Shown: piece by piece, positions 44,409-54,023 of the stretch | Numbering within the stretch: the first letter of the stretch is position 1 | How the letters are laid out: each line of letters opens with the position of its first letter | Source of the DNA: Pantoea anthophila | GTDB lineage: Bacteria; Pseudomonadota; Gammaproteobacteria; Enterobacterales; Enterobacteriaceae | Length of the DNA stretch: 64,000 bases | NCBI RefSeq assembly: GCF_006494375.1 | Contig: NZ_VHIZ01000053.1 | Span: 17,504-81,503 of the forward strand | Reading direction: 5' to 3' | Notes under the pieces: model-generated | What the model saw: only the letters and a program-made list of their open reading frames with translations | Told to the model about the DNA's origin: nothing | Database searches by the model: none | Made by a program: the position numbers and the translations under genes

Positions 44409-45491
44409 ATGCGTCTCAAGCTAGCCCTCCTTGCCCTTATTCCGCTTCTGGCCTCCTGCAGCAGCAAACCTGACGTTCCCTCCCGGCAGAAGATGCTGGC
44501 TGCGCCACAGGGCGGTTTTTTACTGCAGCCGTCGCATAACGGATCGGGCATGTCTGGCGATTTTGCCGGCAATCCGGCCGCCGAGAAATTTATCGATAAG
44601 ATGGTGAAAGAGCATGACTTTGATCGTCAGCAACTGCACGACATTATCGGTCAGGCAAAACGGCTGGATTATGTGCTGCGGCTGATGGATCGTCAGGCCC
44701 CGAGCTATACGCCCGCGCCGGGTCCTAACGGGGCCTGGATCCGCTATCGCAACAAATTCATTACGCCGGATAACGTGCAAAACGGGGTAGCGTTCTGGAA
44801 CCAGTATCAGGATGCGCTGCAGCGCGCGCAGCAGGTTTACGGCGTGCCGCCGGAAATTATTGTCGGCATCATCGGCGTGGAAACCCGCTGGGGGCGCGTC
44901 ATGGGGAAAACGCGCATTCTGGATGCGCTGGCGACCCTGTCGTTCAACTATCCACGCCGTGCTGAGTACTTCAGCAGCGAGCTGGAAACCTTCCTGCTGA
45001 TGTCGCGTAAAGAGCAGGATGACCCGCTGGCGCTGAAAGGCTCTTTCGCCGGCGCGATGGGCTATGGTCAGTTTATGCCCTCTTCTTATCAGGAGTATGC
45101 GGTTGATTTCAACGGAGACGGTCATGCCAATCTCTGGGATCCGGTGGATGCGATCGGCAGCGTGGCGCACTACTTCCAGAAACATGGCTGGCGCAGCGGT
45201 GAAAATGTTGCCGTTCCGGCCAGCGGTCAGGCACCGATGCTGGATGATGGCTTCAAAACCCGCTACAGCGTGAGCATGCTGGCGGCCTCAGGATTATCTC
45301 CTCAGGGCTCGCTGGACGGCAACGATGAGGTGAGTCTGCTGCGGCTCGATCTCGGCACCAGTTATCAGTACTGGTATGGCTTGCCCAATTTTTATGTCAT
45401 CACCCGCTATAACCACAGCACCCACTATGCGATGGCGGTGTGGCAGCTGGGTGAGGCGGTCGGCAAAGCGCGACAGGGTGGTCTGTTATAA
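44409..45491 (+). CDS. mltB: Membrane-bound lytic murein transglycosylase B
   Basis: Outer-membrane lipoprotein that cleaves peptidoglycan to 1,6-anhydromuropeptides. The 360 residues start with a lipoprotein signal (lipobox LASC, C17). The catalytic E158 lies in IIGVETRWGRVMGK, followed by FAGAMGYGQFMPSSYQEYAVDFNGDGHANLWD, a family hallmark. In E. coli mltB lies near srl and recA; here the genes between are replaced by yjdM and tam. Confidence 0.96.
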   Translation: MRLKLALLALIPLLASCSSKPDVPSRQKMLAAPQGGFLLQPSHNGSGMSGDFAGNPAAEKFIDKMVKEHDFDRQQLHDIIGQAKRLDYVLRLMDRQAPSYTPAPGPNGAWIRYRNKFITPDNVQNGVAFWNQYQDALQRAQQVYGVPPEIIVGIIGVETRWGRVMGKTRILDALATLSFNYPRRAEYFSSELETFLLMSRKEQDDPLALKGSFAGAMGYGQFMPSSYQEYAVDFNGDGHANLWDPVDAIGSVAHYFQKHGWRSGENVAVPASGQAPMLDDGFKTRYSVSMLAASGLSPQGSLDGNDEVSLLRLDLGTSYQYWYGLPNFYVITRYNHSTHYAMAVWQLGEAVGKARQGGLL

Positions 45492-45570
45492 AGGCTACCC
45501 TTGTTAACTGTAAGGTTATATGATGTCGGCCTTTTCAGGCCACACAGCCACAGTTATTTCTGGAGTCGTT

Positions 45571-45906
45571 ATGTCTTTACCTGCCTGCCCAGCCTGTCAC
45601 GCCGATTATACCTGGCAAGATGGTGACAACCTCAACTGCCCCTCCTGCGGTCATATCTGGACCGAAGGAGAGGGCGACAGCAGCAACGCACAACTGGAAG
45701 TGCGTGATGCCAACGGCAATCTGCTGGCAGATGGCGACAGCGTCACGGTGATCAAAGATCTTAAGGTGAAGGGCAGCTCCTCTTCACTGAAGATCGGCAC
45801 CAAAGTGAAAAGCATTCGTTTGGTTGAAGGGGACCACAACATCGATTGCAAAATCGACGGCTTTGGCCCGATGAAATTAAAATCTGAGTTTGTGAAAAAG
45901 AACTGA
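45571..45906 (+). CDS. yjdM: Zinc-ribbon protein YjdM (PhnA family)
   Basis: Small 111-residue protein with an N-terminal zinc ribbon (CPACHADY and CPSCGHIW) and a conserved C-terminal half ([36 protein letters not shown]) nearly identical to E. coli YjdM. The old name PhnA does not reflect a phosphonoacetate hydrolase activity; the function is unknown. ATG 45571 is chosen ([10 protein letters not shown]) over an earlier in-frame start at 45520 because it matches the family and follows GGAG. In E. coli the gene lies elsewhere, near phn. Confidence 0.93.
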   Translation: MSLPACPACHADYTWQDGDNLNCPSCGHIWTEGEGDSSNAQLEVRDANGNLLADGDSVTVIKDLKVKGSSSSLKIGTKVKSIRLVEGDHNIDCKIDGFGPMKLKSEFVKKN

Positions 45907-46084
45907 GATCAGGGGCGCAAGGACGCGCCCGCGCTCACTCTGCCTTATCCGGTTCCGCCTTCCTCTCCCCCCTTTTTCCGCCACCGCTGACTGTACAGTC
46001 AGTAAAACGCCGTCACGGGTCGCACTTTTTTGCCTTTCATCCGTCTCAGTAAACGAAGAGCTGATTGCTGAATGAGAGGTCAGG

Positions 46085-46858
46085 ATGAAAGAGTGGGATC
46101 CCGTGCTGTATCGTAAATTTGAAGCGGAACGCACACGTCCGGCGCATGAGCTGCTGGCGCGTATCCGTCCGGAGCAGGTTGAGCAGGTCACCGATCTGGG
46201 ATGCGGGCCGGGCAACAGCACGGAGCTGCTCGCTGATGCCTGGCCGCTGGCGCAGATTACCGGACTGGACAGTTCCGCGGCGATGTTAACGCAGGCCCGT
46301 GAACGCCTGCCACACTGCCGCTTTGTGCAGGCGGACATCCGCAGCTGGCAGGCAGAGGTCCCGCAGCAGGTCATCTACGCCAACGCTTCCCTGCAGTGGC
46401 TGGATGATCACACTGCGCTGTTCCCCCATCTGGTCAGGCAGCTGGCCCCCGGTGGTGCACTGGCGGTTCAGATGCCGGATAACCTCAATGAACCCTCGCA
46501 CCAGCTGATGCGTGAGGTCGCCGCAACCGCGCGCTGGCGTTCACAGATCCGCACCGCTGATCGTGTCGCGCTGCTCTCTGCCGGCGCCTATTACGATCTG
46601 CTCACCCAGGCGGGCTGTGAGGTGGATATCTGGCGCACCACCTATTATCACGTCATGGCTGATGCGCAGGCGATTATCAGCTGGCTGCAGGCAACAGGCT
46701 TGCGCCCGTTCCTGGCGTCACTGGATGAGGCATCCCAGGCGGCGTTTCTCGCCGATTATCATCAGCAGCTGCTCAGCGCCTATCCGGCCCGGGCCGACGG
46801 TCAGGTGTTGCTCGCTTTCCCGCGTCTTTTTATGGTGGCAGTGAAAAAAGGGGCGTGA
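46085..46858 (+). CDS. tam: Trans-aconitate 2-methyltransferase Tam
   Basis: SAM-dependent methylation of trans-aconitate, which inhibits the citrate cycle. The 257-residue class I methyltransferase has motif [17 protein letters not shown] and the Tam-specific [28 protein letters not shown] and [12 protein letters not shown], which closely match E. coli Tam. Located between yjdM and pncC, not its E. coli position. Confidence 0.92.
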   Translation: MKEWDPVLYRKFEAERTRPAHELLARIRPEQVEQVTDLGCGPGNSTELLADAWPLAQITGLDSSAAMLTQARERLPHCRFVQADIRSWQAEVPQQVIYANASLQWLDDHTALFPHLVRQLAPGGALAVQMPDNLNEPSHQLMREVAATARWRSQIRTADRVALLSAGAYYDLLTQAGCEVDIWRTTYYHVMADAQAIISWLQATGLRPFLASLDEASQAAFLADYHQQLLSAYPARADGQVLLAFPRLFMVAVKKGA

Positions 46859-46959
46859 GCTGGAAACTCAGCCGCAAAAACAGGGCAATAGTGCAGAGAG
46901 CCCTTGAAAAAGTGCGCTTTCTGCACCACCTTCAATCCACACCCTAAGGGAGAGTCGCA

Positions 46960-47454
46960 ATGGATGATCAGCAACTGCAGGCGCTTAGCGCGCAGATAGG
47001 TGAGAAGCTGAAGCAGCGCAACGCCACCGTCACCTGTGCGGAATCCTGCACCGGCGGATGGATTGCGAAGGTCTTTACCGATATCAGTGGCAGTTCCGCC
47101 TGGTTTGAACGCGGTTTTGTGACCTACAGTAATGAGGCAAAACAGCAGCTGGTGAACGTACAGGCAGCGTCGCTGGAACAGTATGGTGCGGTCAGCGAGG
47201 CGGTGGTGCGGGAGATGGCGCAGGGTGCCCGTCAGGCCGCTCAGGCAGACTATGCCATTTCAGTCAGCGGCATCGCCGGACCGGATGGCGGCAGTGAAGA
47301 AAAACCGGTCGGCACGGTGTGGTTTGGCCTGGCCGGCCCTGAAGATAAAGTGCTGACTTTTCAGCAGCATTTCAGCGGCGATCGTGATGCCGTACGCCGC
47401 CAGTCGGTGGCATGGGCCCTGCAGACACTGTATGGCGAATTTCTGACAAATTAA
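46960..47454 (+). CDS. pncC: Nicotinamide-nucleotide amidase PncC
   Basis: Deamidates NMN to nicotinic acid mononucleotide in NAD recycling (formerly YgaD/CinA C-terminal domain). The 164-residue protein consists of the CinA-C domain alone, with the catalytic serine region TCAESCTGGWIAK (S29) and SGIAGPDGGSEEKPVGTVW. It lies immediately upstream of recA, as in E. coli, separated by the recA promoter. Confidence 0.95.
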   Translation: MDDQQLQALSAQIGEKLKQRNATVTCAESCTGGWIAKVFTDISGSSAWFERGFVTYSNEAKQQLVNVQAASLEQYGAVSEAVVREMAQGARQAAQADYAISVSGIAGPDGGSEEKPVGTVWFGLAGPEDKVLTFQQHFSGDRDAVRRQSVAWALQTLYGEFLTN

Positions 47455-47456
47455 AC

Positions 47457-47484
47457 TTGATACTGTATGACTATACAGTATAAT
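47457..47484 (+). promoter_or_regulatory. recA promoter with LexA SOS box
   Basis: -35 TTGATA (47457-47462) and -10 TATAAT (47479-47484) with 16-bp spacing. The LexA box TACTGTATGACTATACAGTA (47461-47480) spans the space between them and matches the consensus CTGT-N8-ACAG with fully symmetrical ends. Transcription should therefore be repressed by LexA and induced on DNA damage. Confidence 0.95.
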
Positions 47485-47537
47485 TGACGGCAACAGAAAG
47501 AGTGCAGGCACCCTGAGTGCGTGTTTACCCGGCTTGA

Positions 47538-48617
<1,080 letters not shown>

Positions 48618-48625
48618 TGACTAAG

Positions 48626-48657
48626 ACGGGAGAGGCGAAGGCCTCTCCCGTTATTTT
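48626..48657 (+). terminator. Terminator between recA and recX
   Basis: ACGGGAGAGGC (48626-48636) and GCCTCTCCCGT (48641-48651) form an 11-bp perfect stem with loop GAAG, then TATTTTT. In E. coli a similar recA terminator is read through at low frequency to express recX. Confidence 0.88.
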
Positions 48658-48740
48658 TACTTCCCTCTGTCCCTCTCCTGCCTTCCCTCTGTCCTGTTCT
48701 GTCGCCATAATCTTTCCCCTGTTTGTACAAGGTGCGCAGT

Positions 48741-49265
48741 ATGACTGAATCCACTCAGCCCCAATCCCAATCCAATGTTGTCTCCTACTCCCGCCTGCTT
48801 GACCGCGCGATGCGTATCCTGGGCCAGCGCGATCACAGCCGTGCAGAGCTGGCGCGTAAGCTGCAGCAATCGGCGCAGCGTGCGGCATGGGCGCAGAAAA
48901 AAGAGCCTGAGATCATCACCGACGCGCTGCTGGAGCAGGTGCTGAACTGGTGTCAGGAGAACGGCTGGCTGAACGACGCGCGTTTCACTGAAAGGTTTAT
49001 TCAGAGCCGCAGCCGGAAAGGCTTTGGCTCCCAGCGTGTCCGTCTTGAACTGGCCCAGAAAGGCATTGACCGTGAAGCCATTGATATTGCGATGGAAGAA
49101 ACGGAGGTGGACTGGGCTGCCTGTGCGGCGGAACTGGCCGAACGAAAATTCGGGCATCCGCTGCCTGTCGAGTGGAAAGAGAAAGCGAAAGTACTACGCT
49201 ACCTGCAGTCAAAAGGGTTTATGAGCGAAGATATCCAGTCTGTTTTCAGAAATTTTGATGACTAA
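48741..49265 (+). CDS. recX: RecA regulatory protein RecX
   Basis: Binds RecA filaments and limits recombinase and co-protease activity. The 174-residue helical protein has the tandem RecX repeats (RAMRILGQRDHSRAELARKL, NGWLNDARFTERFIQSRSRKGFG, VLRYLQSKGFMSEDIQSVF). The start is ATG 48741 with AAGGTG 6 bp upstream; the frame is open to a TTG at 48723. The protein is slightly longer than E. coli RecX because of a Gln-rich N-terminus. It depends on recA readthrough for expression. Confidence 0.94.
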   Translation: MTESTQPQSQSNVVSYSRLLDRAMRILGQRDHSRAELARKLQQSAQRAAWAQKKEPEIITDALLEQVLNWCQENGWLNDARFTERFIQSRSRKGFGSQRVRLELAQKGIDREAIDIAMEETEVDWAACAAELAERKFGHPLPVEWKEKAKVLRYLQSKGFMSEDIQSVFRNFDD

Positions 49266-49318
49266 GGGCCGATGTAATTTTACTTCCCACTGAAGAAAAT
49301 TTATCTTATTCCCACTTT

Positions 49319-49366
49319 TTGTTCCGCTGATCCGGCACCAGGAAAATGGGGTCGCACCGATCGGTG
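49319..49366 (+). promoter_or_regulatory. alaS promoter with start-site palindrome
   Basis: TTGTTC (49319-49324) and GAAAAT (49342-49347) are spaced by 17 bp, placing the start near 49354. The perfect 12-bp palindrome CACCGATCGGTG (49355-49366) lies on the start site. E. coli AlaRS is known to repress its own gene by binding a palindrome that flanks the transcription start, so this is the likely operator. Confidence 0.55.
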
Positions 49367-49398
49367 GGAACGTTCGTTAGCGTGATTCCAGGACATAT

Positions 49399-52026
49399 AT
49401 GAGCAAGAGCACTGCTGAGATCCGTCAGGCGTTTCTCGACTTTTTTCATAGCAAGGGACATGAGGTTGTAACCAGCAGCTCCCTCGTACCGAATAACGAT
49501 CCAACGTTGTTGTTTACTAACGCCGGGATGAACCAGTTTAAAGATGTGTTCCTCGGTCAGGACAAACGTGATTACACACGGGCGACCACGTCGCAGCGCT
49601 GCGTGCGCGCGGGCGGAAAACACAACGATCTTGAAAACGTCGGCTACACCGCGCGTCACCACACCTTCTTTGAAATGCTGGGTAACTTCAGCTTTGGTGA
49701 CTACTTCAAGAAAGAGGCGATTGGTTTTGCCTGGGAACTGCTGACGAGCGAACAGTGGTTCGGCCTGCCAAAAGAGCGTCTGTGGGTAACGGTTTATGAA
49801 ACCGATGATGAAGCCTACGCGATCTGGGAAAAAGAGATCGGTGTGCCACGCGAGCGTATTATTCGCATCGGCGACAACAAGGGCGGTGCCTACGCGTCAG
49901 ATAACTTCTGGCAGATGGGTGACACCGGTCCGTGTGGTCCGTGCAGCGAGATTTTCTACGATCATGGCGATCACATCTGGGGTGGCCCGCCAGGCAGCCC
50001 GGAAGAGGATGGTGACCGTTACATCGAGATCTGGAACATCGTCTTTATGCAGTTCAACCGCCAGGCGGATGGCACCATGCTGCCGCTGCCCAAACCTTCG
50101 GTTGATACCGGGATGGGTCTGGAGCGCATTTCTGCCGTTCTGCAACACGTCAACTCTAACTACGAAATCGACCTGTTCCAGAAACTGATTCAGGCTGTGG
50201 CGCAGGTTACCGGTGCGACTGACCTCAGCAATAAATCGCTGCGCGTGATTGCCGACCACATCCGCTCCTGCGCCTTCCTGATTGCCGATGGTGTGATCCC
50301 GTCCAATGAGAGCCGGGGCTACGTGCTGCGTCGTATCATTCGTCGTGCCGTGCGTCATGGCAACATGCTGGGTGCCAAAGAGGCCTTTTTCTATAAGCTG
50401 GTTGCGCCGCTGGTTGAGGTCATGGGTGCCGCAGGTGAAGAGTTGCAGCGCCAGCAGGCTCAGGTTGAGCAGGTGCTGAAAAGCGAAGAAGAGCAGTTTG
50501 CCCGCACGCTGGAACGCGGACTGGCGCTGCTGGACGAGGAGCTGGCAAAACTGCAGGGCGATACCCTGGATGGTGAAATCGTCTTCCGTCTCTACGACAC
50601 CTTTGGTTTCCCGGCGGATTTAACCGCTGACGTCTGCCGCGAACGCAATCTGAAAATCGACGAAGCAGGCTTCGAGCAGGCGATGGAGCAGCAGCGTCAG
50701 CGCGCCCGTGAAGCGAGCGGCTTCGGCGCTGACTACAGCAACGTAATCCGCATCGATGCGGCTTCCTCCTTCAAAGGCTACGACCAGCTCGATTTAGCTG
50801 CCACCGTAAAAGCACTCTATGTTGCAGGTGAGGCGGTGGATGAAGTGTCCGCAGGTCAGGATGCCGTCGTTGTGCTGGATGAAACGCCATTCTATGGCGA
50901 ATCGGGTGGTCAGGTTGGCGATACCGGTCTGCTGAAAGGGAAGAATGCTGAATTTAGCGTCCAGGATACACAAAAATATGGTCAGGCAATCGGTCATGTC
51001 GGTAAGCTGACCGCCGGGCAGTTGCGTATCGGCGACCGCCTTGAGGCGCAGGTTGATGCGGCACGTCGTGCACGCATCCGTCTTAACCACTCTGCCACCC
51101 ACTTATTGCACGCCGCATTGCGCCAGGTTTTAGGTGAGCACGTGGGGCAGAAAGGCTCTCTGGTTAATGACAAATATCTGCGTTTCGACTTCTCGCATTT
51201 TGAAGCGATGAAACCTCAGGAGATTCGTCAGGTCGAAGATATCGTCAATGCACAGATTCGACGCAACCTGCCGGTGGAAACCGAGGTGATGGATCTTGAT
51301 GCGGCGAAGTCTAAAGGGGCGATGGCCCTGTTCGGCGAAAAGTATGATCAGCGTGTTCGCGTGCTGACCATGGGTGACTTCTCTGTCGAACTGTGTGGGG
51401 GAACCCACGCGGCACGCACTGGCGATATCGGTCTGTTCCGCATTCAGGCTGAGTCAGGCACCGCTGCCGGCATCCGTCGTATCGAGGCGATTACCGGTGA
51501 AAGTGCGCTGGCTCAGGTCAACGCGCAGAGCAGCCAGCTGCAGGATATTGCGCAGCTGGTAAAAGCGAACAGCAGCAACCTGAACGAGAAGGTACGCGGT
51601 CTGGTTGACCACGTCCGGGCTCTGGAGAAAGAGTTGCAGCAACTGCGTGATCAGCAGGCTGCGCAGGAGAGCGCGTCACTGAGCAGCAATGCCATTGATG
51701 TCAAAGGGGCGAAGCTGCTGGTGAGCGAGCTCAGCAATGTTGACCCGAAAATGCTGCGTACCATGGTTGACGATCTCAAGAATCAGCTGGGATCGGCGAT
51801 TATCGTGTTAGCGACGGTGGCGGAAGGCAAGGTATCGCTCATCGCGGGTGTGACCAAAGATCTGACCGACCGTGTTAAAGCAGGCGAGTTGATTGCCGGT
51901 CTGGCGCAGCAGGTAGGCGGGAAGGGCGGTGGTCGTCCTGATATGGCTCAGGCGGGTGGTAACGATGCTGAGGCGCTGAAAGGCGCGCTGGCAGGGGTTG
52001 AGAGATGGGTTAGCAGCCGCCTGTAA
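49399..52026 (+). CDS. alaS: Alanine-tRNA ligase
   Basis: Charges tRNA-Ala and edits mischarged Ser and Gly. The 875 residues begin [21 protein letters not shown] and contain the class II catalytic core (motif 2 [16 protein letters not shown], motif 3 [12 protein letters not shown]), the tRNA recognition region, the editing domain with zinc ligands HSATHLLH and [10 protein letters not shown], and the C-terminal C-Ala domain with its coiled coil. Confidence 0.98.
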   Translation: MSKSTAEIRQAFLDFFHSKGHEVVTSSSLVPNNDPTLLFTNAGMNQFKDVFLGQDKRDYTRATTSQRCVRAGGKHNDLENVGYTARHHTFFEMLGNFSFGDYFKKEAIGFAWELLTSEQWFGLPKERLWVTVYETDDEAYAIWEKEIGVPRERIIRIGDNKGGAYASDNFWQMGDTGPCGPCSEIFYDHGDHIWGGPPGSPEEDGDRYIEIWNIVFMQFNRQADGTMLPLPKPSVDTGMGLERISAVLQHVNSNYEIDLFQKLIQAVAQVTGATDLSNKSLRVIADHIRSCAFLIADGVIPSNESRGYVLRRIIRRAVRHGNMLGAKEAFFYKLVAPLVEVMGAAGEELQRQQAQVEQVLKSEEEQFARTLERGLALLDEELAKLQGDTLDGEIVFRLYDTFGFPADLTADVCRERNLKIDEAGFEQAMEQQRQRAREASGFGADYSNVIRIDAASSFKGYDQLDLAATVKALYVAGEAVDEVSAGQDAVVVLDETPFYGESGGQVGDTGLLKGKNAEFSVQDTQKYGQAIGHVGKLTAGQLRIGDRLEAQVDAARRARIRLNHSATHLLHAALRQVLGEHVGQKGSLVNDKYLRFDFSHFEAMKPQEIRQVEDIVNAQIRRNLPVETEVMDLDAAKSKGAMALFGEKYDQRVRVLTMGDFSVELCGGTHAARTGDIGLFRIQAESGTAAGIRRIEAITGESALAQVNAQSSQLQDIAQLVKANSSNLNEKVRGLVDHVRALEKELQQLRDQQAAQESASLSSNAIDVKGAKLLVSELSNVDPKMLRTMVDDLKNQLGSAIIVLATVAEGKVSLIAGVTKDLTDRVKAGELIAGLAQQVGGKGGGRPDMAQAGGNDAEALKGALAGVERWVSSRL

Positions 52027-52050
52027 TGAAATAAAACAAAGCATGGTCAG

Positions 52051-52084
52051 AAGCGTCAGAACCCCGGTTCCGGCGCTTTTTAAT
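52051..52084 (+). terminator. Terminator of alaS
   Basis: AAGCGTCAGAACC (52051-52063) pairs with GGTTCCGGCGCTT, with one G-U pair and one A-C mismatch, followed by a T-run (TTTTT). It lies 25 bp after the stop. Confidence 0.75.
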
Positions 52085-52275
52085 ACGATGCTAAAGCAGC
52101 AAATGACAAAGTCAGGTTGATGTAGTGTATTTCGGCTAAACTAACTATCAGCAGAATGTATTGGCGCATCGATGTGCATTGGTGTATTCCTCATAGTCAA
52201 TGCGCAGCGTTAAATGATGGATAATGCCGGGAGCCTGTACAAGCCCGACTCTTTTAATCTTTCAAGGAGCAAAGA

Positions 52276-52461
52276 ATGCTTATTCTAACTCGTCGAGTTG
52301 GTGAAACCCTCATGATCGGTGATGAGGTAACGGTAACGGTGCTGGGTGTTAAGGGTAATCAGGTTCGTATAGGGGTTAACGCGCCGAAAGAAGTGTCTGT
52401 GCATCGCGAAGAGATCTATCAACGCATCCAGGCTGAAAAAACGCAACAGACCAGCGTTTAA
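52276..52461 (+). CDS. csrA: Carbon storage regulator CsrA
   Basis: Homodimeric RNA-binding protein that blocks or stabilises target mRNAs at GGA motifs; antagonised by CsrB/CsrC, whose synthesis depends on BarA-UvrY. The 61-residue sequence is almost identical to E. coli CsrA ([21 protein letters not shown]-contact residues L4, R6, R44 present); only the last residues differ. Its own ribosome site CAAGGAGCAAAG contains a GGA and could support autoregulation. Confidence 0.98.
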   Translation: MLILTRRVGETLMIGDEVTVTVLGVKGNQVRIGVNAPKEVSVHREEIYQRIQAEKTQQTSV

Positions 52462-52468
52462 CGGATTC

Positions 52469-52494
52469 AGCGTCTCGCACCTGTGCGAGGCGCT
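52469..52494 (+). terminator. Stem-loop after csrA
   Basis: AGCGTCTCGCAC (52469-52480) pairs with GTGCGAGGCGCT (52483-52494), including one T-G pair. It lies 7 bp after the csrA stop. There is no clean T-run, so it may be a terminator of moderate strength. Confidence 0.5.
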
Positions 52495-52652
52495 ACCGCT
52501 TTCTGCAAAAAATCCCGCCCTTTGTTCTCTCCCGCTGTTCTCCGTTTTGTTAACGTCCTCCTCTTTCATTGTTGATAATTCACTCTTTTTGCCGCCATTT
52601 TGTTCCAATTGTGTGTGATTTGCTCAATCAAACAAAGTTTCGGAAAAATTGT

Positions 52653-52680
52653 TTGACTTAAAAGTCCGGGAAAGTAATAT
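52653..52680 (+). promoter_or_regulatory. Promoter of the tRNA-Ser/Arg operon
   Basis: TTGACT (52653-52658) and TAATAT (52675-52680) with a 16-bp spacer, followed by the GC-rich discriminator GTGCGCCACGC. This layout is typical of stable RNA promoters under stringent (ppGpp) control. It lies 64 bp before the mature tRNA-Ser. The rest of the csrA-tRNA gap shows only the stem-loop and T-rich sequence. Confidence 0.75.
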
Positions 52681-52743
52681 GTGCGCCACGCAGTGCCGAT
52701 GAGCAGAAACAAGTTCAGAAGCACGGTTCGAAAGAAAGCGTAA

Positions 52744-52836
52744 GGTGAGGTGGCCGAGAGGCTGAAGGCGCTCCCCTGCTAAGGGAGTATACGGTCAAAA
52801 GCTGTATCGAGGGTTCGAATCCCTCCCTCACCGCCA
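52744..52836 (+). tRNA. serV: tRNA-Ser(GCU)
   Basis: Ninety-three bases including the encoded CCA. Acceptor GGTGAGG pairs with CCTCACC. The long variable arm typical of tRNA-Ser is present and the anticodon GCT lies within CCCCTGCTAAGGG. Close to E. coli serV, in the same place downstream of csrA. Confidence 0.97.
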
Positions 52837-52844
52837 TTTTCGAT

Positions 52845-52921
52845 GCATCCATAGCTCAGCTGGATAGAGTACTCGGCTACGAACCGAGCGGTCGGAGGTT
52901 CGAATCCTCCTGGATGCACCA
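52845..52921 (+). tRNA. argV: tRNA-Arg(ACG), copy 1
   Basis: Seventy-seven bases with encoded CCA. Acceptor GCATCCA pairs with TGGATGC; the anticodon ACG (52879-52881) is expected to be edited to ICG. Same gene family as E. coli argVYZQ. It begins 8 bp after tRNA-Ser and is followed by a unique 84-bp spacer. Confidence 0.96.
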
Positions 52922-53005
52922 TCGAAAATAAAGAAATAAAGCGAATTAGCAATTCCTTTCATGGTGAGTAGTCAGCACCCTGCGTTGTACAAGAATCAGA
53001 TTTAT

Positions 53006-53082
53006 GCATCCATAGCTCAGCTGGATAGAGTACTCGGCTACGAACCGAGCGGTCGGAGGTTCGAATCCTCCTGGATGCACCA
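53006..53082 (+). tRNA. argY: tRNA-Arg(ACG), copy 2
   Basis: Identical in sequence to copy 1, 77 bases with CCA. The spacer that follows (53083-53142) is nearly the same as the one before copy 4, and marks the left edge of a tandem duplication. Confidence 0.96.
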
Positions 53083-53142
53083 TTCTTTGTAACATCCTCA
53101 GGTTGATTTCTGAACGTCCATAAAAAAACGCAACACCCCAAT

Positions 53143-53219
53143 GCATCCATAGCTCAGCTGGATAGAGTACTCGGCTACGAACCGAGCGGTCGGAGGTTCG
53201 AATCCTCCTGGATGCACCA
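53143..53219 (+). tRNA. argZ: tRNA-Arg(ACG), copy 3
   Basis: Identical 77-base gene with CCA. It lies within the first 271-bp duplication unit (53083-53353) and is followed by a 134-bp element ending in a second, partial tRNA-Arg 3' end. Confidence 0.96.
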
Positions 53220-53334
53220 TATTCTTCAATATGGTCAGCGCCTCAGTGTGTCATGACGTAGTTAGCGTTCAGGCCGCACTAAGGAGGATAAGGTTGCATG
53301 AGCAACGGCCCGCAGGGCGAAGCGCAAGCTGAGT

Positions 53335-53353
53335 AATCCTCCTGGATGCACCA
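53335..53353 (+). pseudogene. Stray tRNA-Arg 3' end (19 nt), first copy
   Basis: AATCCTCCTGGATGCACCA is identical to the 3' half of the T-arm, acceptor and CCA of the neighbouring tRNA-Arg genes, but no 5' tRNA part lies before it. It marks the unit junction. Confidence 0.9.
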
Positions 53354-53413
53354 TTCTTTGTAACATCCTCAGGTTAGTTTCTGAACGTCCATAAAAAACG
53401 CAATACCCTCAAT

Positions 53414-53490
53414 GCATCCATAGCTCAGCTGGATAGAGTACTCGGCTACGAACCGAGCGGTCGGAGGTTCGAATCCTCCTGGATGCACCA
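53414..53490 (+). tRNA. argQ: tRNA-Arg(ACG), copy 4
   Basis: Identical 77-base gene with CCA, exactly 271 bp downstream of copy 3, inside the second duplication unit. Followed by a second 134-bp element. Confidence 0.96.
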
Positions 53491-53605
53491 TATTCTTCAA
53501 TATGGTCAGTGCCTCAGTGTGTCATGACGTAGTTAGCGTTCAGGCCGCACTAAGGAGGATAACGTTGCATCTGCAACGGCCCGCAGGGCGAAGCGCAAGC
53601 TGAGT

Positions 53606-53624
53606 AATCCTCCTGGATGCACCA
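53606..53624 (+). pseudogene. Stray tRNA-Arg 3' end (19 nt), second copy
   Basis: Same 19 bases as at 53335, exactly 271 bp further on. Confidence 0.9.
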
Positions 53625-54023
53625 TATTCTCAAATAGGGTCAGCGCCTCAGTGTGGCATGACGTAGTTAGCGTCCAGCCCGCATTCTCGCTCTTCTCTTT
53701 TTCTCTGGCTCCATCCACGCGGCTTTTCAGCCTCATCTGCGTAACAGATTCATCATTTCATCTTAAGCAACGCCCAGCCACACCTGTCCTGCATAACCCG
53801 ATGTAGTTTGCCCCTCATGCAGGTGCGCCGCCGCCCTGGCACCAGACGATTGTTAAAAAATCGCTGAAAATTCGTACTGTTATCGCTGGTCGCGCACGAT
53901 CACCTTTATCTGAAAAGAAAAATTGTTAATGCTTTCAAAGCATTTGCTGTTCATCCCCCCTGGCGACAACCTGTCCACATTAGGCTAAAGTAATGTCTCA
54001 TTTGATGAATGTCCGGAGTGACA
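53625..54023. other. 399-bp gap between the tRNA repeats and yqaB
   Basis: The first ~60 bp are a diverged third copy of the repeat element. A pyrimidine-rich run (CTCGCTCTTCTCTTTTTCTC) around 53685 may end the tRNA transcript. A 17-bp palindrome, AATGCTTT-C-AAAGCATT, lies at 53928-53944, about 80 bp before yqaB. No gene was seen. Confidence 0.6.

Larger units (their letters stand above)
53083..53624 (+). repeat. Tandem 271-bp duplication carrying tRNA-Arg and an rtT-like element
   Basis: Two units, 53083-53353 and 53354-53624. Each consists of a 60-bp spacer, a complete tRNA-Arg gene and a 134-bp element. Each unit ends with a stray copy of the last 19 bases of tRNA-Arg including CCA (53335-53353 and 53606-53624). 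The 134-bp elements differ at only four positions. A degenerate start of a third element follows (53625 to about 53686). The pattern resembles the E. coli tyrT repeats (rtT), which each carry the terminal 19 bp of the tRNA gene. Confidence 0.9.

Noticed and set aside
45991..46004. CTGTACAGTCAGTA before tam, at first sight like a LexA box
   Set aside because: LexA needs CTGT-N8-ACAG; here ACAG follows CTGT directly and the spacing does not fit.
52946..53150. Open frames of 63-66 codons across the tRNA-Arg genes on the minus strand
   Set aside because: They read through tRNA genes and repeat spacers and are not proteins.
53298..53336. 12-codon frame MSNGPQGEAQAE after AAGGAGG in the first tRNA repeat element
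   Set aside because: The start codon is lost in the second copy (ATG to ATC) while the hairpin is kept, so RNA structure is the better explanation.
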